From: Carnegiea gigantea
Lineage: Eukaryota > Streptophyta > Magnoliopsida > Caryophyllales > Cactaceae
Length of the DNA: 64,000 nucleotides
Reading direction: 5' to 3'
NCBI GenBank assembly: GCA_029747015.1
Contig: JAKOGI010000001.1
Span: forward strand, 4,707,001-4,771,000
Made by a program: the position numbers and the translations under genes. Of this stretch, positions 46,015 through 55,954 are shown in pieces. The notes below the pieces were generated by a model. The model was not told the DNA's origin. It ran no database searches and saw only the letters and a list, made by a program, of their open reading frames with translations. Each line of letters starts with the position of its first letter. Position 1 is the first letter of the stretch.

Positions 46015-46196
46015 TGTTAGGGAGATCCAAGGAGGGAGCCCACTTCAACTAAGGTCCATGGCAACAAGTCCAAGTGAGGTTCCATCCTAAAACCAATTGG
46101 CAATAGGAGGAGTAGCCCTCTTGACTTATATACCATGACCCTTCTTCTCAAACTCCCGATGTGGGACTTCTTTACTCATGTGTGACGTTCCCAACA
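46015..46196 (-). repeat. TRIM LTR (3' LTR in element orientation)
   Basis: 182 bp, TG...CA ended. Nearly identical to 46423-46604. Confidence 0.9.
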
Positions 46197-46407
46197 ATCT
46201 CCCCCTCACACATGAGTGCACAAGCTCCCCCTTGAGCGGAAGCCTTTACCAAGGTGTCAAGCCCCCCATCAAGAGCTTATCCACACCATCGAGCCACGCT
46301 GCAGTACACGTATTACCGCTCGATCAACACCTGCGTGTCATTTCACCAAGCTCGTCCATGGGGTCCACCATGCCACACCTTTTTGTTGCATAGCCGAACG
46401 CACCATT

Positions 46408-46420
46408 GGCTCTGATACCA
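46408..46420 (-). other. TRIM primer-binding site
   Basis: Minus strand TGGTATCAGAGCC, two bases inside the 5' LTR, complementary to the 3' end of plant initiator methionine tRNA. Confidence 0.85.
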
Positions 46421-46422
46421 CT

Positions 46423-46604
46423 TGTTAGGGAGATCCAAGGAGGGAGCCCACTTCAACTAAGGTCCATGGCAACAAGTCCAAGTGAGGTTCCATCCTAAAA
46501 CCAATTGGCAATAGGAGGAGTAGCCCTCTTGACTTATATACCATGAACCTTCTTCTCAAACTCCCGATGTAGGACTTCTTTACTCATGTGTGACGTTCCC
46601 AACA
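46423..46604 (-). repeat. TRIM LTR (5' LTR in element orientation)
   Basis: 182 bp. Differs from the other LTR at two sites (ACCC/AACC near 46545 and GTGGG/GTAGG near 46570). Confidence 0.9.
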
Positions 46605-46727
46605 ATAATTGTTGGGTTTTATGGCCCAAAATCTCGAGTATCGGCACGGGGAGCCCATGCTGCACAGACACGGGCGTGCCAAGACGAAGAGCCGAAGACG
46701 AGAGGGACAGAAAATTGGCACGGGGGC

Positions 46728-46747
46728 ACCGTGCCATATGGCACGGT
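46728..46747. repeat. Perfect 20-bp palindrome in U3
   Basis: ACCGTGCCAT followed by its exact reverse complement. Adjacent GGCACGGTCGTGCC words add further dyad symmetry. The 3' LTR keeps the same palindrome at 51434-51453. Confidence 0.9.
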
Positions 46748-46863
46748 CGTGCCTCGGGTCTTCTCGCCGCCGCTTTCGGATGGCGGCTAGGGTTGCGCTT
46801 TGGTGGCGGTTTTTGGAAGGTGGTAGCTAGGGTTTTCAGGGGGAAACCCTACCTCACAGACCC

Positions 46864-46870
46864 TATATAA
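46864..46870 (+). promoter_or_regulatory. Copia LTR TATA box
   Basis: CCCTATATAAAGGGGG in the 5' LTR, the likely U3 core promoter. The equivalent in the 3' LTR is at about 51610-51616. Confidence 0.75.
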
Positions 46871-47196
46871 AGGGGGTCTAGGGCCTTGTTTCAAAACACT
46901 CCAGTATAGAAAACACATTGAGAGAGTGAGGGTATTTGTGAGAGAATACAATTGAGAGTATTGTAATTCTGCTCTTAATCACTGAAGTGATTGTGGTGTA
47001 CTACTCTGCTCATAGTGAAATTTATCGGTGTGCCGTCGCCGTCCGTGGTTTTTTCCCGATTTGGGTTTCCACGTTAAATTCCTGTGTTCTTGTTCTCTTC
47101 CTATTGTTCTGTTGTTTGTGATTGGTTGAATTTCTGATTTTCTATTGCACCCTATCGCTTCCGCTATACTGTTATTCTGATATTAATCCTAACAAG

Positions 47197-47208
47197 TGGT
47201 ATCAGAGC
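47197..47208 (+). other. Copia primer-binding site
   Basis: TGGTATCAGAGC, two bases after the 5' LTR, complementary to the initiator methionine tRNA 3' end. Confidence 0.92.
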
Positions 47209-47219
47209 TTTGGTTTAGG

Positions 47220-50200
47220 ATGTCTTCAATCATAAAGGTAGACATTCAGAAGTTCGACGGGGAGATTAGCTTTAATCTCTGGAAGGTGCAGATGAGAGCG
47301 GTTCTCATCCAACACGGGTTGTGGAAGGTCCTGAAGGGACCTCATGTCAAACCTGAAAAGACAACAGATGAGCAATGGGCTGAAGAACAGAAGAAGCGGC
47401 GTGGGTCGCTGACGGAGGACGAATGGGAGGAATTGGAGTTGAAGGCGGTTTCAGCCATACAACTGTGCCTGGCACCTCACGTTCTGCGAGAGGTACTTGA
47501 TAAGGTAACTGTTGTTGACCTTTGGACTCGCCTAGAAGAGTTGTATATGACGAAAAGTCTAGCTAATAAGATCAGGCTGAAAGAAAGGTTGTATACTTGT
47601 CGTATGGCTGAAGGTACGCCCGTCCAAAAACATCTGAATGAGTTTAATTCAATTCTAGTGGATCTAGAAAGCTTGGACGTTAAAATTGATAATGAGGATA
47701 AAGCTATTCTACTTGTTGTCTCACTACCCCCTTCATACAAACACTTTAAAGAAATTATGCTATATAGTAATTCAGATACTATATCATTTGAGGATGTCAA
47801 GGCCAACCTACTGTCTAAAGAAAAGTTTGACCATGACATTCATGCTGATCCGGGTGAGGGACTGGCTGTCAGGGGTAGGACAACAGAGAAAAAGGGGAAT
47901 GGTAACAAGAAAAAGGGCCGTTCTAAATCACGGAATCCTCATGCAAATAAAACCTGCCACTTCTGCAACAAATTGGGTCACATCAAAGCTGATTGCTGGA
48001 AATTAAAGAAAAAGAATGAGGAAAAGGAGAAAACTGCTACAGCTGATTGTGTAGTAGAGTCTGAGTCTGATGGGGATGTACTGCTTGCTACTTCGTTAGC
48101 TACCACTTCTGGGAGAGGAGTGGATATTAATTGGGTTTTAGATTCTGGTTGCACGTTCCACATGTGTCCTCGTAGGGATTGGTTTGTAACTTATGAACCT
48201 GTGGATTCTGGGGTGGTACTTATGGGCAACGATGCTGAATGCAAGGTTGCAGGGATAGGTACAGTTCAGATTAAAACCCATGATGGCACTATTAGAACTT
48301 TGTCTAAAGTGCGACATATTCCTGATATGACTCGTTGTTTGATCTCTTTGGGTACTCTTGAGACTAATGGTTGCAGGATTGTTATGGAGAATGGTGTCCT
48401 AAAGGTAACTAAGGGAGCCATGGTGATGATGAAGGGACTGAAGCAGGGAAGTCTCTACATTCTGCAAGGAGCTACAGTTACAGGCGTAGCTGCAGTGGGT
48501 ACGACAGATGACACGAGGTTATGGCACATGAGATTGGGCCATATGAGTGAGAAAGGAATGACCATTTTGGGTAAGAAAGGTTGTCTTGGTAACGCTAGTA
48601 CGGGTAAGTTGGATTTTTGTGATCACTGCGTATTTGGGAAACAGAAAAGGGTAAGTTTCTCAAAGGCCAGTCACCGTACTCAGGGGGTCCTGGACTACAT
48701 CCATTCTGATTTGTGGGGTCCCTCTAAGGTACCTTCGATGGGAGGTAAGCGTTACATGTTAACATTTGTTGATGATTTCTCACGAAAGGCTTGGGTGTAT
48801 TTCTTGAGACAGAAAAACGAGACATTCTTAATGTTCAAGAAATTCAAGGCTCTGGTTGAGAACCAGACTGGCAAAAGGATCAAGAAACTCAGGACTGATA
48901 ATGGCCTGGAGTTTGTTGAATCTGAGTTTGAAGAGTTCTGCACAGCAAACGGCATAGCCAGGCATAAAACCTTGGTCGGGAAACCACAACAGAATGGGGT
49001 CGCAGAACGAATTAACAGGACATTGTTAGAGAAAGCACGGTGTTTGCTTTCAACTGCTGGGCTTTGGGATCGCAAAGCGTTTTGGGCTGAGGCCATTTCT
49101 ACGGCCTGCTACCTGGTGAATCGATCACCACACTCCTCCATCGAGTTTCAGATTCCAGAAGAAGTATGGTCAGGTAATCCTGTTGACTACTCTAATCTCA
49201 GGGTATTTGGGTGTCCTGTGTATGCTCATGTAAATGAGGGAAAACTAGCACCTAGAGCAGTTAAATGTATGTTTTTGGGGTATGCTAGTGAATCTAAGGG
49301 TATCGTATGTGGTGTCCTGATTCTAAGAAAGTAATACAAAGTAGGGATGTTACTTTCAATGAGTCTGATATATTATCTTCTGGAAAGAATGCTGCTGTTC
49401 CTTCTACTGGTGCAGGAACTCAGCAAGACACCAACATGGAGGTGGAGCTGGAGACTGCTACAGCTCAAGGTGGAGCTATGAGGGAAGTCCAGGTCACTGA
49501 GCCTGGGGCTATCAGCACTAATCAACCTCAGGAGGAGGTTGAGCACTCTATAGCACGTGATCGTCCTCGCAGGGAGATCAGGAGACCGGCCCGGTACAAC
49601 GATGATGAAGGGCTGATAGCATATGCACTTTCCGTTGCAGAGGAAGTGTCTGAAGGAACTGAGCCTTCAAATTATACTGAAGCCATCACCTGCCCAAGTT
49701 CACCCAACTGGATTCAGGCTATGCAAGACGAAATGGAAAGTCTGTAGAAAAACGGGACTTGGGAGTTATGTAACCTGCCTAAAGGCCGATGGGCCTTAAC
49801 TGCCAAATGGATATACAAGAAAAAGGAGGGCATCCCTGGGGTAGAGGATGCAAGGTGGAAAGCAAGGTTGGTTGTTCGTGGTTGCAACCAACGGGAAGGT
49901 ATAGACTACAATGAGGTTTTCTCTCCTGTAGTCAGACACACCTCTATTCGATTATTGTTATCTATTGTGACATTGTTTAACTTGGAGTTGGAGCAGCTTG
50001 ATGTAAAAACAGCCTTCCTGCATGGTGAGCTGGAAGAGGAGATATATATGAAGCAACCTGAAGGGTTTGTTGTTCCTGATAAGGAACACATGGTATGTAA
50101 GTTGGAAAAGTCCTTGTATGGACTCAAGCAGGCTCCTAGGCAGTGGTATAAACGTTTTGACACGTTTATGATTGATAATGGTTACATACGTAGTAGATAT

Positions 50201-51215
50201 GATAATTGTGTATACTTTAGACAATATGGTGATGGGTCCTTTATATATCTACTACTGTATGTTGATGACATGCTAATTGCATCTAAAGATAAAACTCTGA
50301 TTAGCATGCTAAAATCTCAGCTCAGTAAGGAATTTGAAATGAAAGACTTAGGTGCAGCTAAAAGGATACTGGGCATGGAGATTCACAGGGATCGAAAGGA
50401 GGGAAAATTATACTTGTCTCAAGAAAAATATCTTGAGAAGGTATTAAGCAAGTTCAAAATGAGGGACTGCAAGGCAGTGTCTACCCCTCTTGCTGCACAT
50501 TTTAAACTGTCTGCGGAATGCTGTCCGCAAACAGAAGAGGACATCGGTAGAATGTCCAATGTACCATATCTAGTGCTGTAGGGAGTTTGATGTATGCCAT
50601 GGTCTGTACCAGACCAGACTTATCACATGCTGTGAGTGTGGTAAGTAGATATATGCATAATCCTGGAAAGGACCACTGGGAGGGTGTAAACTGGATCCTA
50701 CGGTATGTAAAGGGAACTGTGGGGAAAGGGCTGGTATTTGATAGAAACAAGGCTGCTACATCTGATGTAGTAGGGTATGTTGATTCTGATTATGCTGGTG
50801 ATTTGGATAGGAGGAGGTCCATACCATGTGTGAGGGTGCTATCTCTTGGAAAGCGTCTTTACAATCTATTGCAGCCCTGTCTACAACAGAAGCTGAGTAT
50901 ATTGCTGCCACTGAAGGGGTGAAGGAAGCTACCTGGCTAAGGGGACTGGTAATGGAGCTTGGAATACCATAATCTGCTACTGTGGTATATTCTGACAGTC
51001 AGAGTGCCATACATCTGACAAAGAATGATGCCTATCACTCGAAGACCAAGCATATCAGCGTCAAATATCATTATGTACGAGACACAGTTGCTGCAGGAGA
51101 AATAATGATGAAGAAAGTTCACACCTCAGAGAATCCTGCTGACATGCTTACAAAGCCACTACCTACAGCTAAGTTCGAGCATTGCTTGGACTTAGTGGGA
51201 GTTCACAGTCATTGA
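47220..51215 (+). pseudogene. Copia gag-pol polyprotein, broken
   Basis: Start ATG 47220 (MSSIIKVDIQKFDGE). Frame 1 runs to 49334. It carries a gag domain with NLWKVQMRAVL, a zinc knuckle CHFCNKLGHIKADC (about 47955), protease WVLDSGC (about 48132), and the pre-integrase HMRLGH...CDHC. The integrase has HSDLWGP, RTDNGLEF (usual GG reads GL) and NGVAERINR. Near 49300 a one-base loss shifts the frame into 49307-50581. That frame has an in-frame TAG at 49745, then reverse transcriptase with ARLVVRGCNQ, LDVKTAFLHGEL and YVDDMLIA (about 50258). A second one-base loss near 50570 leads to the RNase H part (RPDLSHAVSVVSRYM, GYVDSDYAGDLDRRRS). A short deletion with frameshift follows near 50825-50845, then a TAA near 50972, and the last frame ends at 51215 ([15 protein letters not shown]). 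Confidence 0.92.
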
Positions 51216-51302
51216 GAAGCCCTGCGGGGCATAGCCCCTTAGGGGGCATCACCCCTTGGGGAGTGACGACGACGACGGTAATTGAAGACTGGAGATTTTG
51301 GT
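51216..51302 (+). other. Copia 3' untranslated interior
   Basis: GC-rich stretch with hairpin-prone words (GCGGGGCATAGCCCC, GGGGGCATCACCCC) between the end of the coding region and the purine tract. Confidence 0.6.
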
Positions 51303-51315
51303 CCAAGGTGGAGAT
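51303..51315 (+). other. Copia polypurine tract
   Basis: CCAAGGTGGAGAT directly before the 3' LTR. The last six bases, GGAGAT, match the TRIM purine-tract edge. Confidence 0.8.
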
Positions 51316-51951
51316 TGTTGGGTTTTATGGCCTAAAATCTCGAGTATCGGCACGGGGAGCCCATGCTGCACAGACACGGGCGTGCCAAGACGAAGAGCCG
51401 AAGACAAGAGGGACAGAAAATTGGCACAGGAGCACCGTGCCATATGGCACGGTCGTGCCATGTGGCACTGGGTGACCATGCCACGTGGCACGGTCGTGCC
51501 TCGGGTCTTCTCGCCGCCGCTTTCGGATGGCGGCTAGAGTTGCGCTTTGGTGACGGTTTTTGGAAGGTGGTAGCTAGGGTTTTCAGGGGGAAACCCTACC
51601 TCGCAGACCTTATATAAAGGGGGTCTAGGGCCTTGTTTCAAAACACTTCAGTACTCATAAACACATTGAGAGGTAAAAGTCGTTTGTGAGAGATTACAAT
51701 AGAGAGATTGTAATTCTGCTCTTTGATCGAATCACTGAGGTGATTGTGATCGTGGTGTACTTTCCTGCTCATAGTGAATTGTTCTGGTGCTGTCGCCGTC
51801 CGTGGTTTTTCCCACATTGGGTTTTCCACGTTAAATTCCTGTGTTCTTGTTCTCTTCCTATTGTTCTGTTGTTTGTGATTGGTTGAATTTCTGATTTTCT
51901 ATTGCATCCTATCGCTTCCGCTATACTGTTATTCTGATATTAATCCTAACA
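51316..51951 (+). repeat. Copia 3' LTR
   Basis: 636 bp. Homologous to the 5' LTR, with about 41 extra bases after the palindrome. These are a partial reduplication of the GTGCCA..GGCAC words and carry an additional GGCACGGTCGTGCC. Confidence 0.95.
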
Positions 51952-51956
51952 GTGCT

Positions 51957-53077
51957 GAAGCCAAGCTGAAGACTGTCGTATGCTTTCTTACGGGACAATA
52001 AAAAGCAGAGGTGTATGCTTATTATAAGCAATATGGGAGCCCAATAGAAGAATCTTTGTTCAAACATTGATCAATGATTGGCAAAATCAAAAGCTTCTGG
52101 ATAGGCTTGGTAGGCAGCATCTATTTAGAGCACTTTAGCTCATAGTGAAACGAATAAGATACAATTATAGAATGCACTGTTTGAAAGGACGGGAGTCACA
52201 TACAGTCAGAGACAAGGGGTGTCCAAGATTTTTTTTTTTAATTTTTATTTTAAATATCTAATATTATGATCGTATTTATAATAGATTGTTAACTATATTT
52301 AGTTGGACTATGAACTCCAAAAAGATCACGGAAGTCACTATACCCAAGGAAGAATCGGATTTTAAGAGGAGGGAGATAGTAATATAAGATTGTACACAGC
52401 TGGCAAATAAGCTGTTTAGTTTGGATCAGAATCATGGTAATTTGGGTCTAGTCATTTCGGTTTGATGGAATTTTGGATTCCATTTACTTGGCTTGTGTTA
52501 TTTCATGTTTGGGTCAGGTTCAGGGTTCTCGTTTGATGTTTGGGTCAAGTTTAGGGTTCCCCGTTGGTTGTAAAAAAAAGGTCGTTTTCAAAAGTATGAA
52601 TAATATTAGTCAAAAATTTCTTGAGCCAGTTCATTCTGGATCAAGACAGTCCGAGTTCGGTGAAGATTGCATAGTCCTATTGTAGTTGGGTTGAGTCTGG
52701 TATGCATCAGAGAAGTGAACCAGTGTGGTACTGCTTAGTTTCAATAGGTCCACCATCTAATATGTACATGGCCAAGGAATGGAAACTGATGTAGTATTAG
52801 AACTGGAAGATAGGATGGTATTTCAGATTCCTTGTGGAACATTCCTTATCAGTGAATGTGCGCTTCCATCAAATGAAGACCACTTTTTTGAAGGCATGCA
52901 TACAATTCTACTTTTTGGAACCAACACACCCCCCCCCCCCCGGGGTAGCTGTTGAGAATGGGAAGGTGCTGATTCCTTTTTGTTATTTTGTAAGGAACTA
53001 CTGCAATCTGCAACATGGGCTAAAACGAGGTGGATGAGGCGTGGTATTCTGAAGGATTTCTTTCGTCCCAACAGTAA
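51957..53077. other. Intergenic, decayed sequence
   Basis: Starts with GAAGCCAAGCTGAAG and an interrupted frame containing KAEVYAYYKQYGSPIEE. A similar TATTATAAGCAATATGG word occurs at about 38570-38590 (as TATTACAAGCAATATGG), suggesting a shared older duplicated sequence. Not identified. A C-run/G-run lies at about 52929-52945. Confidence 0.3.
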
Positions 53078-53430
53078 TTGATTGCTCAGTGCAAATTTAA
53101 GTGGAAACCAATATCAAATCATGCTGGCTCTCTGTTGATAGTGGATACAAGGTGTGCCTTTGTTCCAGCGAGGAAAACCATAGAGCATTTGTTTTGTTCT
53201 GTTCCTGCGCTCTGTCAAAATTTGGCGGCAAGACTTCTGTACTGGTTAAAGCGACCAATTAAGCCTAAAGATTTTCTTAGAACAATAAGCAGAATCACAA
53301 AGAGGAGGATTATGAAGGTGAATCACAGAATGCTGGGTGTTGCATGCTACACTGTAGGTTTGTGCATGATTTGGTAGGAAAAGAACAGCAGAATTGTCTA
53401 CCAGAAAGTAGTGTATGATCAGAGATTTGT
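53078..53430 (+). pseudogene. LINE C-terminal zinc-binding (zf-RVT) fragment
   Basis: The frame gives ARKTIEHLFCSVPALCQNLA, then ARLLYWLKRPIKPKDFLRTI, then HRMLGVACYTVGLCMIW, a stop, and EKNSRIVYQK. This order (H-L-F-x-C, W..LL.W, VY.IW.E+N.RI) is the reverse transcriptase zinc-binding domain at the end of plant L1-type LINE proteins. Some Cys/His ligands are missing and a stop interrupts it, so it is a dead 3' fragment. The open frame just after (53411-53695) is unrecognised and may be LINE 3' region or unrelated. Confidence 0.7.
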
Positions 53431-54399
53431 ATTTGACGTTTCTCCAGTTCCCCCATCAGCCAATATAGTTAATCGAACTAGGTTCATCAGGTGGATTAAT
53501 GTTGTCTATGTTGGGCAACAAGACGAACTTTATGCTGTTCCCCCAAGTTTGAGCTCAGTATCGATACTTCCTCTGACAATCTTCTGGAAAATGGTTGGGA
53601 CAGAAGTGTGTCTTCTTTGGCCCACGGATGAACGCGTTACCACTGGTCATGATCTAACCCGATGTATGAGAGTGGCTATCCATTCCGGTTTGTAACAAAC
53701 TAACAGTTGTTTGTCATCGAACTTGAGGTCGTATCCCACTGTTTTGTTATAGTAAATGTTTAGCTATTATGGCGTGGGCTTGGAGAAGTCACTGGGCCAA
53801 GTTATACTCAGCTTATGCATGACTCTGTGGGGTTTTCCCGAATACCCTGTTCTTTTGGGTGCGTTGAAATGTTTGGATTGTTCATTGTCCTCTTTAGGCT
53901 TCAACCAATTGGGCACTAATCTATATAGTAGCAGGCCCAGTATAATAAGTCAACTAGAAAGGCTTAAAGTTCATATAAACATGCTACAAGAATGAACACC
54001 ACCTTTGGAAATTCCAGTCGGAATATTGGATGTATTGTATATTGTTAGGTGGTGTCCCAAATTTCAAGTTCAACAAATTGTTAGCTCGAGTCTTGGCGTG
54101 ACTTCTCGATAATCGATTGCGTTGTCTCTTGGATTCCTTTGTCGGTTTTGGGAGTTGATGGGTCCTTCTTTGTGAGATATTATTGGGCAAATTTTGTGGT
54201 GATTTATGGGCTATTAAGAGTGAGAACTATGAGGATTCATCCACCATTCATGCCCTCCTTTATTATGGAAGTTTCAAACCGGGTTCATGGACTCTATAAA
54301 TTAGGCATCTTTAGCAGGCATTTTCTCATGGGCGTTTTGTGGTGTTTTGGTATTCAGGAGTGCCTTTAGGCACGTCCCTCTCATGATCATTTTTATGAG
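53431..54399. other. Intergenic, unrecognised open frames
   Basis: Frames of 70-95 codons (for example 53411-53695) show protein-like composition without motifs I know. They are probably parts of decayed mobile elements. Confidence 0.3.
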
Positions 54400-54680
54400 G
54401 TATTCGTGAGTCAAATGTAGTCGATTCTATTCTACATTTTCTAGAGTGATAATTTGAGAGATTTTATTCTTTTGATCTTGTTGCAGGTTTAAGATCTTTC
54501 TTTCTCTTTTTGTATTGGTCTCTTGTGATTCACCTTTGAGATCATTTTGTACTCATTCCTATCATAATGAATCTTTGTACCATCGTTACCGCCCGTGATT
54601 TTCTCCCAATTTGGGTTTCCATGAGCAAAACGAAATTTCTTCTTTCTTTATGCTGGTTGCTGCAATTTGTTCCCTAGATC
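54400..54680 (+). repeat. LTR-like remnant
   Basis: The words TACCATCGTTACCGCCCGTG, then TTTTCTCCCAATTTGGGTTTCC, parallel the downstream half of the copia LTR here (GCCGTCGCCGTCCGTGG, then GATTTGGGTTTCCACG). This suggests the R/U5 part of another, related LTR family. No second LTR or coding interior was identified. Confidence 0.45.
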
Positions 54681-55370
54681 TGAAACCATATAGCGATCTG
54701 CAAAGAAATAATAAACTATTGTACCTTTTCTATACCATATATATAATTAAGGTCAAAATCTTGGTTTTCCCCAACCAAAATGTATAAATCACTAAGTTTA
54801 TTTAACGGGAGTAAAAGGTACATAGTATAGAAATTTACAAGAAATGTAATTATCAAATAATCTGAATAAAAGATGCATATTATTAAAAATTTGCATAATG
54901 TTACCATTAAATTATCAGTTTTTAGAATTCTTTCGCATAAAGAATTTAGAGATTCATACGTCATAGAAAGGCTTCTTTGTAATTTGCATGACATGAATTT
55001 CCATCTAACGATGTCTGTTACTTGATAAGCGTCAAATATACACAAAGAACATTGTCAACTTATATAATGAACGTTAATCTCCACCCTCCCCAGGCCCCAG
55101 GCACCTTTGTGTGTGGTCCATTGGGCCTCCTGGATAATGGTCTGTGGTTCTTAATGTTTACCAATGTGTGCACACATATATACATATACATGTATACGTA
55201 TATTGGTCTCTGTGTCAAATATATATACATATACTTTTTGGTGATGACACAATGTATATCATGAGTAGTTTGGTGCATACAATTAATATTAATTACTAAA
55301 CACACCATGCCCAAATATGTGCGGAGATATTAGTATAAAAACCTACGTTTTATATGGTGTTTATGTTTAT

Positions 55371-55374
<4 letters not shown>
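54681..55374. other. AT-rich intergenic, no gene seen
   Basis: Short TA/CA-rich tracts at about 55175-55230. Nothing else recognised. Confidence 0.4.

Positions 55375-55462
<88 letters not shown>
55375..55462. repeat. (TA)n microsatellite
   Basis: About 44 TA units with one phase break (TAATAT) near 55439. Confidence 0.97.
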
Positions 55463-55571
55463 GAAGAATTAGGTGCAAGTAATGTAGCAATATGTTGTGG
55501 CACGAATAATGACTTGGCAAGTTGTAATTGGTGGATGTTAGTTGAGACATATTAATCAGCATTAGTGTCAG

Positions 55572-55954
55572 GGGTGATGACACACCTCTTGCGGCAAGGC
55601 ATTTTAAATGTCTTACCTCATCCTAAACTAACATATTTTACGATTTAAAATCACCAATTTTTAATAGTTATGCTTAATTATGAATTTGCTATGCTTTAAT
55701 AATTATCGGCTACACCGATAAAATATTACATAGCACCATAATCAGATCAACCCTATCTGCGAGGGCATCTGATATATGTATTTTAAAAATGTGATAAATT
55801 ATAGATAAAAAGATAATTTTGCACACTTTATAAGTTATAACGTGCTTCCATTATTCGATTATACCATTTTTTTCAATTTAAAAATATGATAATGTGATTT
55901 TCAAATGAAAACAAGACACTTAAAAAGTGTCTTACAGTAAGATACTTATCATTT
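55572..55954 (-). repeat. Miniature inverted-repeat element, family I, copy 3
   Basis: About 383 bp, inverted relative to the copies at 1391 and 5642. Reverse-complemented it starts AAATGATAAGTATCTTACTG and ends GCCTTGCCGCAAG..GTCATCACC, matching the 5642 copy along its length, including ATTGGTGATTTTAAATCGTA. It lies about 110 bp from the (TA)n tract. Confidence 0.75.

Larger units (their letters stand above)
46015..46604 (-). mobile_element. TRIM (terminal-repeat retrotransposon in miniature)
   Basis: 590-bp element on the minus strand: two 182-bp direct terminal repeats around a 226-bp interior without coding capacity. In minus orientation the LTR begins TGTTGGGAACGTC and ends CTCCCTAACA. 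It is followed by AG and a primer-binding site TGGTATCAGAGCC matching the initiator Met tRNA 3' end. The interior ends with the purine tract GAGGGGGAGAT directly before the second LTR. The two LTRs differ at only two positions that I can see, so insertion was recent. It must be mobilised in trans. The left flank is GTGCT and the right flank ATAAT, not a matching duplication. Confidence 0.9.
46610..47194 (+). repeat. Copia 5' LTR
   Basis: 585 bp, TGTTGGG...CCTAACA. Carries a TATA box at 46864-46870 and a perfect 20-bp palindrome in U3. Confidence 0.95.
46610..51951 (+). mobile_element. Copia (Tork/Tnt1-like) LTR retrotransposon, degenerate
   Basis: 5342 bp: 5' LTR, initiator Met tRNA primer-binding site, one gag-pol region in copia order (gag, protease, integrase, reverse transcriptase, RNase H), purine tract and 3' LTR. 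LTRs start TGTTGGG and end CCTAACA. Gag and integrase wording most resembles Tnt1-type (Tork) elements. The LTRs differ by a 41-bp indel and more than a dozen smaller changes, so this insertion looks older than the neighbouring TRIM. Flanks are ATAAT on the left and GTGCT on the right. The reading frame is broken several times, so it is non-autonomous now. Confidence 0.95.

Noticed and set aside
46178..46428. Frames of about 70 codons inside the TRIM interior
   Set aside because: They lie in a non-coding TRIM interior with LTR, primer-binding site and purine tract. They include the inverted primer-binding site.
53411..53695. 94-codon frame after the LINE zinc-binding fragment
   Set aside because: Protein-like composition but no recognisable family. 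Left as possible mobile-element debris.
55374..55583. Frame encoding Ile-Tyr repeats
   Set aside because: Translation of the (TA)n microsatellite.
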